Assembly: GCF_001039355.2 (NCBI RefSeq)
Contig: NW_019775858.1
Coordinates: forward strand, 555,062-619,061
Reading direction: 5' to 3'
DNA from: Lingula anatina
Lineage: Eukaryota > Brachiopoda > Lingulata > Lingulida > Lingulidae
DNA: 64,000 nt
The notes under the pieces were generated by a model. It saw only the letters and a program-made list of their open reading frames with translations. It had not been told where the DNA came from and ran no database searches. Position numbers and translations under genes: made by a program. This document shows, piece by piece, positions 56,201-64,000 of this stretch (positions within the stretch are counted from its first letter, which is position 1; every line of letters begins with the position of its first letter).

Positions 56201-59200
56201 GATCAAATATGGTGGACCCAACATTAAAGAAGAGCCAACTAATCCGCTGATGGTCTCCCGGCTTCACACGTGCCATTCTTGCAGGAATCTAGTAATTAAT
56301 CCTTGGAGCTGTGATTTAATCTGTTTAATGGTGCGTGTGAAGGCGGGGAGACCATCAGCCGATTAGTCGTCTCTTCTTTCATGTAGGGTCCATCATATTT
56401 GATCCACGGAAATCTTGTTGGATAATCTCCTAATAGGCACTGAATAGATTACCTGCAGGGATCAGTGGTAGGCTTTCAAGTGGTTCAGCCATATTTGAGC
56501 CAGGGATCTGTTAGTTAATGGATAAACTTTGGTTGTGAATACGTTCTATGACTGCTGTCTTTACACCAGTATGCCTGAACCTCATTTCTATTTGGAAAAT
56601 GTTTCTATCCTCTTAAAAGATGGGTTTAAATTGTGATTGAAGGAAGCCATGTGTATAGGGGTCAAGCACCCCACTTTTCAAAAGTGATGAAGGGGGGGGG
56701 GGGGTAAGCCTCAACCTGGGCTCTGACATAGATGAATCTCGTGTGTCAGTTAAGCCCTCTGTCAGTAAACACATAAATTACCAGCAGAAGTCTTTGTGAG
56801 GAGTATGCTATGTCATTTTTGTAAATATTACACTTTGTTTGTCCAGGAGTACATGTAGATTTTATGTTAGAAATATGGAATTTCTTGACATATCATGATT
56901 TGTTTAATTTTTGATGATTTTTTTCAGTATGTTCAAGGACATAACGAGTCATTGTTAAACATTTTGGGAACTGAAGTCCATAGTTTGGGGTTCCTAATAG
57001 TAGAATGGAGGATGAAAATTCTGAATAACTACGAGGGGGTGTTTTCTCCAAGTGATAGATATTGATTTTCTCGAGCTGTTGTATTTGAAAATGATTCACG
57101 GGTACATTTCATTTTTAAATCACTGCAGAATGCACATCTTATCATAACCTGTTTCCCATATATCAGCAGGTTTGCTATTGTCACCCATTTGTCAGAAATC
57201 TGATAAAATATGGCTGACATTTCACTGGCACGTGCTTGCTTGTCATATCCTGATGACATGTTTGCCTCCAGCCACATCTGTGCTAATAACAAAGAGTTTA
57301 AGGGACCATTCCCACAGATATTTGGATTGATCTATCTCCCTGGGGAGTCTCACTAAATTGCTATCAAACTAACCAGCTGAAACGTCTGTCACGCATACTG
57401 AAACTTTTAGGGGGTAATTATCTTTACCCCTAGTTGATTCGGTAGGCATGACAGCCATTTAAACCTCTTGAGCTGATAGAAATTTAGCGTGAACCCCCAG
57501 GGAGTTAGGTCAATCCAGATGGGACGATCTAAGTATGGGAACCCAGTCTAAGATGCTTTTGATATAAATGATTTTTTACATAGATGATTTACATAAATTA
57601 AGATATTTATACAAGCAACTGTCGTTTTAAAGTGATCTTTTTTTATTTACCAAAATATTTTGCACCTCAAAAAATTATGAGGGACTGACCGTTAATTGTT
57701 GGCTGGTTGGCTCAGTTATTATTAAGTAATCCTTTCATATTGGCTTAATATAAACTTGTAGAGATTTGTCATGAAAAAAAAATTACAGGAGTATTCATAA
57801 TTTACTGTGTTATTTCTGTTTACAACAGTTGACACCTGTGACAAAATATTGTTGTGGATTGGCATGTGAGCACTCATTTTACATTGATATGTTGAACAGA
57901 AATTGTGTCCTAATCTAACTATATTATTTCGATAATTTGATTATAAGTAGGTCAGTTTAGTAAAACATTCAAACTTTTCTACTATGTTCAACTGATGTGA
58001 GAAAGATGCATTTGCTTGGATTGAAATGACAAGAGAGGTTCAACTATTGCATTGAGAAGAGGCATTGAAGTTTGTCTGTTTGCTCTATCACAATAATTGT
58101 GATATTAAGCTCATGTTGGCAAGGATGTAATTTAAGACAGGTTTAAGCAGACCTGATGAATAGGCAACATAATTCCTTACAGTGAAATTTAGATATTTAT
58201 TGTTTATTTACACATGTTCTTATAACTATTGTTTTACCTGCATGTAGCATAGCATGCAGTCTTAAAGATTCCGAAATTTACAGTAAATTTAAAGTAAAAT
58301 TCTCTGTTCAGATTTTGATTTCTGCTAGGGGATTTTTATGTTGTAGCCTTCAAGCTAATTAGGAGTAGCATTTGCTACCTTTTCAGAGTTGAAGTGTCAC
58401 TTGTCAAGTGAACAGTCGTCCTTATTTATCACAAAGCCACTGGAAATAGATATAATGACACATTAAAGAGCACAGAGCCAGACTTGTTCTGTCACGTATG
58501 ATTTCCTAGACATTGTGTATATTTTTTCTCTTAATGAGTAGTGCTTTTCACATTGTGAAAAAAAGTCTGAATTCAAGCCATTATAGAGAGACATTGACAA
58601 TTTCGATGATTGATTGATCTAAAAGGATTTTTTTCAATTTATTAAGTGATTTTATGTAATTTCATGGAGATTTTGAAACTTAAGTTGGTTGTGGAAAATA
58701 TATCATCTTATCAGCTATATATAACTGAAAAGGTATCAAAACATGAAGTCAAATTTTGTTTGCAGCATGCTGTTTATATGCCTTCTTCGACAGACCAATT
58801 TATTTTAGTGAATGTTTTTTATAGGTGGATATAATGCCCTTTAAATGTTGAAAAGGTCAGAATGAGATGCTAAGGTTATGACTTTCTTCAAATCAGAAAT
58901 ATCTGTGTTCCCTTTGAAATGTGGTTTTCGGCCTGAAGGTCAGGTTTTCTTTGCTTAAATTAAATGAAGCTGTCCAATAAGATTCATGTGTGTCATTTCT
59001 AATTAATTGAAACTTTTAAGACAACCAGATTATGTGCTTTGTATTAGAATATATTAGGTTAAAAAACCTTAATAGAACTATAAATGATTTTGCTGGATTA
59101 CTGCATTCTGTAACATAATAATTTTATTAATAATTTTTGTCTCAATTTGATAATTGATATAATTAATACTGGGAAATATTGGGAGGAAATCTGATTTTAC

Positions 59201-61601
59201 GTCAGGTGCTCTATTAAATTAATTGATATAGCTCAAGAGAAAGAGAGAGCAAAGACATTATTTAGTGTATTGTTATGAAAATATGCAATCATCCCATGGA
59301 ACTAATTTGATTAAATTAAATCAAAGAAAATTGATAAACCATGCTGCTTTTTAAATAAGAAAAATTCAGATTAAATCGGAATTTGCGTCATGTGAACCTC
59401 CATAGTTCGCTTGAAACAGTGACAACCAGTGTGACATTAAAATAATAACAATTCTCATGCATCTGCACAAATACAGACTTAATTGACTTTAGACTAGGTG
59501 AAGCCTATAATAGTACAAAAACTCCACAAAGTTGTTAATTTCCATTCCAATTTCTCATGGGCATAGCTATCTTCTTTACACAGATGCCCCATTGTATTCC
59601 CCTCTGTCTGTCAAAAGCCTTTTCATTTCTTTTCTTTGGCAAGATTGTATAAACTGAATGTCCATCCAGAGTAACTGTATTTCAAACTATATATCAGATT
59701 TATTTATATCATCAGTTGACCAGATTGTTTCAACAGGAAATTACACTGTCTGAGTCTAAGATGCAAGCATGTTTGTCTGCCCTAAAATGACAGTAACGAG
59801 GTTTTCTATTGTTTGGTAAACAAAGCCTTGTCTGGACAGATTAAAATCACATTTGTTGATGTAACACATGATATGTGGCAGTTGTACATGGTGTGGGTGT
59901 TTATAATACTTGGATGTGTGAGCAAAACCATTGAGGTGATGTTTTAACACCTATTTGGTGTGTGAGTGAAGTACCTGATTTGTGGGTGTTTGCCATTCAT
60001 GTAAAGGGGAAATATGTGTGTGCAATAAATGATATGTGGGTGTTACCAGAAATATGTGGTAGCAATAACCATGTGTAGGTGTAACATTGGATACGTGATA
60101 ACAGTCTGCGTCTGAAACGTCTAATCTTACTGGCCATTCACAGTTTCAGGACATAAAGCCTAAGAATCTACTAGTACTGACCTAAAGTAGAAAAAGTGGC
60201 CAGTAACTGAGCAAATTTTCAATATTGTATGTGCCCAGCTTCAATTTTACTAGCATTTGGCATGGAACCAGTGTTCAAGTGGCAGTTTAATGATAGTTAC
60301 ACTTTGTTTATAGATGTGAAGCATGTGTGGGTGGAGCAGTTGATTTGGGCTGAAAGTAAAACACCTGGTTTGAAGGATGGAAATCATGAATTCATGGTGT
60401 AACACATTTGCTATATTTATCCTATTGTTGTCAACTGCAGTAACCCCATTTTGGTTAAAATGGTTCTTGTATGGGGATAATTTATTCAGGTATATTATAC
60501 TACATGCAAGAACAATACCATGATGGACAGTGGCTAACATAGTTGAAGTTTTCTGCTTGTGTGGTTGCTTTTCCTTGAGACAGAGTGCAAGGGTATTTTT
60601 GTTTGCCAGACTAATTAGGAGTAGCAGTTGCTGCCTTCTGAGAGTTGTAGTGTCATTTGTCAAGTGAACAGTTTTTTTATCGTGCAACCAGTTGAAAACA
60701 TTATATATATTAGGTACTTAGCTTTATTTGAAGCAACAAGTTTTAAAACTAATACAGCATTATTTAGTTGAGGGATTCCATAAAGTCCTTTACAGTTTAA
60801 AAGTCTAAAAACAGTAGATAAGAGGGTTCATGGACTAATTCATTTATATAATTCATAAAGATTTTGGCAAATTGACATGAACGAACTTTAAAATCAGTTT
60901 GCTTTTATTCATTAATGTTTTTTGAGATTTAAAATAAACTTGGGTTAATGCTAAACTGCCTTGTCCAATGTATGTATGTAATGAAAAGTCACACAATATC
61001 TTTAATCTGAACATAATAGCAATAGGGTGCCCGAGAATGGTTGTAATAAAACAAGTTTAATACCATATTTGTTCTAAAATATAATTTTGGCAGTGATATT
61101 GCTGGGATTTTATATAGGGTAACCTTTTTTTGACAGGATATTATATAGGTTCTACACTTAACCATGACAAAGAGAGTTAAGTAAATAGCTCTCACCTTTG
61201 TAGGTAGGTCTAAGGTCTATAGTCACATTAACACGGGAACATCTAATGTAGAATAACAGGCTGAGTAATGAGTGAAAGCACCCTGGATTCTTGCAAAAAA
61301 AAGGCAGTTTCTGTTCAGGGTGCAATATGATAAAAATGTAACGATGACTTGTAAAATTGAAATTAGATGACAATAAAAATGTTTTAATTTTTCCAGCATG
61401 TTTGAAGATGAAACCAACCCCCTATCTCATTTACCACAAAGAAGAACAAAGATGGGTTCCAGGCAGCGACCTCCAAGTTTAGAATCGGATCCCATGGCTG
61501 TTCCAGAGACTGTTGTAACAAGGCCTAGAGCTAGAACAAAACAGCTGGAAAATTCTTCTGAACTATTTGAAAAGAAACAAGATGAATTCTTTGAATTGTA
61601 A
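53050..61601 (+). CDS. LYSMD1: LysM-domain protein, LYSMD1/2 family
   Basis: Exons 53050-53205, 54094-54392, 54934-54987 and 61397-61601 join in phase to give 237 residues (219 if the third exon is skipped; human LYSMD1 has 227). The LysM domain spans about residues 31-79: YITHKIEPGDTLQGLALKYE then IPMQDLKRANKMWTNDSLFL, split by an intron as expected. These proteins are cytosolic or nuclear and of unknown biochemical role; metazoan LysM need not bind peptidoglycan. A second conserved block, ITAQDFLSRFDTTLAQL, matches the SASDFLKKLD motif of LYSMD1/2. The end, RTKQ to KKQDEFFEL, resembles the LYSMD1 tail (RTRT..EDEIFKL) more than that of LYSMD2. It may be the single ancestor-type gene. Confidence 0.9.
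53430..53590 (+). repeat. Approximate 85-bp tandem duplication
   Basis: TTACT-TTAACAGGAACT-TA--TAA-ATGATATCA and TATATTTAAG-G-TACC recur at about 53438-53505 and 53522-53583, in intron 1 of the LysM gene. Confidence 0.7.
54019..54042 (+). repeat. (CA)n microsatellite
   Basis: CACGCACGCACACACACACACAC-type run just upstream of LysM exon 2. Confidence 0.8.
54094..54392 (+). CDS. LYSMD1: LysM gene exon 2
   Basis: Starts MQDLKRANKMWTNDSLFLRE, the second half of LysM, followed by an Asn/Ser-rich linker and the conserved DFLSRFD helix. Donor AAAAG/GTAATT leaves two bases. Confidence 0.9.
54934..54987 (+). CDS. LYSMD1: LysM gene 54-base symmetric exon
   Basis: Strong acceptor TCTGTTGCAG, then codons reading SPELEQFQRDFTKDGPTV, ending AG/GTATT. 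It both starts and ends with two bases carried, so it can be skipped without a frame change. It is not obviously conserved in vertebrate relatives. Confidence 0.6.
56196..56409. mobile_element. Fold-back hairpin element, about 82-bp arms
   Basis: The left arm 56196-56277 (CCATGGATCAAATATGGTGG ... TTCACACGTGCCATT) is the reverse complement of 56327-56409 with about ten differences. A 49-base centre (GCAGGAATCTAGTAATTAAT...) lies between. It looks like a palindromic MITE; transcribed in the intron it would form a long stem. Confidence 0.8.
57302..57551. mobile_element. Short TIR element, copy 2
   Basis: Homologous to 50501-50725. Its ends are imperfect inverted repeats: TTTGGATTGATCTATCTCCC (then TGGGG) against the complement of the right end (TCTGGATTGACCTAACTCCC, then TGGGG). 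Confidence 0.75.
58355..58417 (+). repeat. Dispersed 63-bp repeat, copy 1
   Basis: CTAATTAGGAGTAGCATTTGCTACC through CTTGTCAAGTGAACAGT; the partner is at 60611-60672. Confidence 0.75.
60611..60672 (+). repeat. Dispersed 63-bp repeat, copy 2
   Basis: CTAATTAGGAGTAGCAGTTGCTGCC through TTTGTCAAGTGAACAGT, same orientation as 58355-58417, about 90% alike by eye. Confidence 0.75.
61397..61601 (+). CDS. LYSMD1: LysM gene last exon
   Basis: Acceptor TTTTTCCAG; after the split Ser codon the peptide is MFEDETNPLSHLPQRRTKMG, ending KKQDEFFEL-TAA. It corresponds to the conserved C-terminal region of LYSMD1. Confidence 0.88.
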
Positions 61602-63160
61602 TGATGATGGCAGAAGATAAAGTTGACATCAAGCCCATTTCCCACAATCCTCTAAAATGTTTAGAAGACAGTTTCTTTTTGAAATAGAAGATAAATTTGT
61701 GTAATATAAAAAAACACTGATGAGATCCCAGTTCTGAATTTGATTGGAAATTTTATCAGCTCAGCATGATAAAAGATATTCAGTTAATTAAAGAGAATTG
61801 GCAATTTTAAGGGCAACGGCCCATCTTTCCTTTAAATTAGATTGGTCCTTAACAAAAGGAATAGCTACATGGAGCTGTGAATTGGTGTTAAGTTTATCAG
61901 TAAAGCAATATCCAATCTACCTTTAATAGGATTGGAACAGATCAGCAGTACAAATGATTATTGTCAGTTGGTACTGCTAACAAGTAATATGCTTGGCTTC
62001 CATATTCTTGTACCTGGAACATTGATTATTATTGATTTGGTACTGATTCACACAATATTGGTGCTGTTTAATGCTTAGCCAAATTTCTGTATTCAGCCTT
62101 CATTGCATTTTACAGTTATGATTATTCTGTTTAAGGGTTTGGTGGATGTGTTGTAGAAGGTTGAAGATGGAGTTAAATTTTGATAGCATTCCCAGTGGGT
62201 TTCTTAATTATCTCTTGGTTTTCACAGTTGATTTCAACATTAAGCGTTTTATTGCGTTTAAGGTCTCTTGGGATGCATTCACTTTAAATATTGCATCAGG
62301 ATCATCACCAACAAAAATTTTGCTCCGATATTTTGTAATATTTATTCTACAGGATGATGTCTGTCTTTAATGAAATATACAACATACCAATTCACAATCA
62401 GGAATGAGTCAAACGTCAACCTTTTTTCCTGTCGAGTGCTGCTGCAGATAACCTCTTTCACTGGGCATTTTGTACAAGGTTGTGGCTAAGACAAAGAGCC
62501 GTCAAGGCTCAGTAAGCAAGGGTGCCATGTTGGTGATGTTTTTCAAAATCTTGCGTTATTTATCATGGTAGTTTTTTTGTGAACCATGAATTATGCGGTA
62601 AAACAGTTCAAAAGTAGTTAAATTGATACAGGTGAACTGCACTATCAGCACACCTGTTAATGTGATATTTTGGTTTGCCTGTTATTTATTTTGGAGAGAA
62701 ATGTAGATAGGCAGAGAAATAAAAAATATTACTGTATATCAAAAGAAAAATACTCTGTATTTCAGAAAAGTCAGTATCTGAAAGGTGTTAGAATGTGGAT
62801 GTAATTTGTGTTATGAAGCATCTGATATTTATTCCAAGCGAACATGTGCAATACAAAAATATTATGAAGATGTAAAAATTAGCATTGAAGAAATAATCAC
62901 AATAATAAAACCTATATGTATCTTTGTCTGTTGTTCTGATTTTTTTTCAAGTCACAGAAAGGTATCTGGTACTACTTATTCTTTTGATTTTTCCAGACGC
63001 CATGGTGGTTGTTTTTAGTTCAAGCGAAAACTAATTATTCAATTCAATTCGATTTATTCCATCAGTTCAATAATTGATGCCGAGATCTAAGCTGACTGTG
63101 CTGATTTCTTTAATGTGATCTAATCTGTTGCCCCTAATGTAAAATTGTTACAGATTTCAT
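61602..63160 (+). other. 3'UTR and downstream flank of the LysM gene
   Basis: AT-rich, with candidate AATAAA signals at 62718-62723 and 62904-62909. No further exon recognised. Confidence 0.4.
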
Positions 63161-63169
63161 TTATTGGCT

Positions 63170-63922
63170 CAATCTCTCGGATCCTGATAACTGCTTAATG
63201 TAGAACCTGCATGCACTCGGATCGTTTCGGACGCAAATAACCCCCAAGTCGTATTTACAGTCAAGCTGAGGCGACTTATGTCGACGGGACCCATCTCGCA
63301 GGGCACCTTGGTTCCTATCTACTTCCTTTATAGTACGCACGTCTTGCGATGCGAGACTCGATGCAACAACAAATTTGGTCCCAATTTTATATTAATACAA
63401 CGGTCAGACCGTCTGCTCAGTAACTATTCAGCAACTGGTGGAGGCCGAGTCGAGTCGGGTCACCCCACTTTGAATGGACTCGCCTCTTATTAAGTACAAT
63501 TAGCGCTGGACCTCGGAGTGCGGCACATTTTGCCGTATTTACTCGGCGTGATTTCAAATCGATCAAGAACTGAAAATTTACTCGAAATGTTTATACAAAA
63601 GAGCCGGTAGATGTAAAAAAAAACTTGGATAAACATGACTGAAAACTGTCACTGCCCTTTGGCGGGGAATTCAATATCACCTAAGTGGCCTAAAGGAACA
63701 CCTTTGCACAAATGGCATCACTGAACTTAAACTGATTCATCTCGACTGATAATAACCCTGGGTTCAGTTGTGTCTAAAAGAAAAAAAACGTCTCTATCAA
63801 TTTCTTGCTTGACCGTCATGATTTTTAAAAACTGGAGGTTATTTACGACTGGAACTAAACTCGATGTATTGAAAAGGAGACTTATGGAAGATGGATTTGT
63901 GAACCTAATGGTGGAAGAATAA
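63170..63922 (+). other. CpG-richer tract with a 34-codon ORF
   Basis: From about 63170 to 63560 CpG dinucleotides (GTCGACG, CGAGTCGAGTCGGG, CTCGGCG) are much more frequent than in the rest of the window. This could be the 5' region of a downstream gene or a young repeat. A small frame at 63818-63922 (MIFKNWRLFTTGTKLDVLKR then RLMEDGFVNLMVEE, stop) has no known match to me. Confidence 0.3.
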
Positions 63923-64000
63923 ACTGATGGTTGGGACTGGGAGAGGGAACATTTTATTCGCTTTTCCTTTAAATTTGTTAAGCTTAGATTGCATTTGCCA

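Larger units (their letters stand above)
54988..61396 (+). other. Intron 3 of the LysM gene (6.4 kb)
   Basis: Holds a fold-back hairpin (56196-56409), a TIR element (57302-57551), one member of a dispersed repeat at 58355-58417 with its partner at 60611-60672, and a degenerate GTGGGTGT-rich stretch (about 59870-60110). The longest frame (60250-60687, minus) has no recognisable domain. Confidence 0.5.

Noticed and set aside
60250-60687. 145-codon minus-strand frame in a LysM intron
   Set aside because: No recognisable domain, and part of it overlaps the dispersed 63-bp repeat.
1-64000. CRISPR arrays, operons, phage or organellar sequence
   Set aside because: None seen; the tandem repeats lack spacer structure and all genes have eukaryotic splice sites.

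Overview
The window comes from an animal genome. It is AT-rich, with long introns, GT-AG splice sites, dense non-autonomous DNA transposons and tRNA-derived/microsatellite repeats. No bacterial or organellar features are visible. The recognisable genes are conserved metazoan single-copy genes, and their protein divergence from vertebrates suggests an invertebrate (a deuterostome or lophotrochozoan is plausible; I cannot fix the phylum). Two isolated Ns (10284, 32458) indicate a draft assembly.

Layout. (1) 154-324 (+): last coding exon of an LRP1-like endocytic receptor, with a long 3'UTR. (2) 28841 down to about 2284 (-): a large gene, convergent with LRP1, for a coiled-coil protein with one CAP-Gly domain. 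I could chain eleven exons in consistent phase from the start codon through the CAP-Gly domain; a twelfth C-terminal exon fits by sequence but not by phase. I know of no named orthologue. (3) 28.9-33.6 kb: intergenic, with a tRNA-Arg-like SINE, a 203-bp tandem duplication and a short hAT-like element. (4) 33934-33671 (-): MOCS2A, the small subunit of molybdopterin synthase, apparently without the MOCS2B cistron. (5) 34.2-37.6 kb: a nested transposon block containing a 935-bp near-perfect palindrome with an 8-bp target duplication. (6) 39.0-44.1 kb (+): ZCCHC7, the zinc-knuckle RNA-binding subunit of the nuclear TRAMP-like complex. (7) 44.9-48.2 kb (+): SNAPC5, with introns full of inverted-repeat elements. 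(8) 48.8-49.6 kb (-): a broken hAT-type transposase. (9) 52783-51397 (-): GTF2A2 (TFIIA gamma). (10) 53050-61601 (+): a LYSMD1/2-like LysM gene sharing a 267-bp head-to-head promoter with GTF2A2. (11) 61.6-64 kb: 3' flank and a CpG-richer tract that may lead into the next gene.

Functionally, SNAPC5 (snRNA promoters), GTF2A2 (Pol II preinitiation) and ZCCHC7 (nuclear RNA surveillance) are general expression machinery lying close together. As I recall, SNAPC5, GTF2A2 and LYSMD2 all lie on human 15q21-q22, so the 45-62 kb part may be an ancestral linkage group. The most unusual items are the 935-bp palindrome, the family of GGG-starting inverted-repeat elements, the mirror-image hairpin inside a TA microsatellite, the element bounded by exact 16-bp repeats, and the CAP-Gly gene with its decayed partial exon duplicate.
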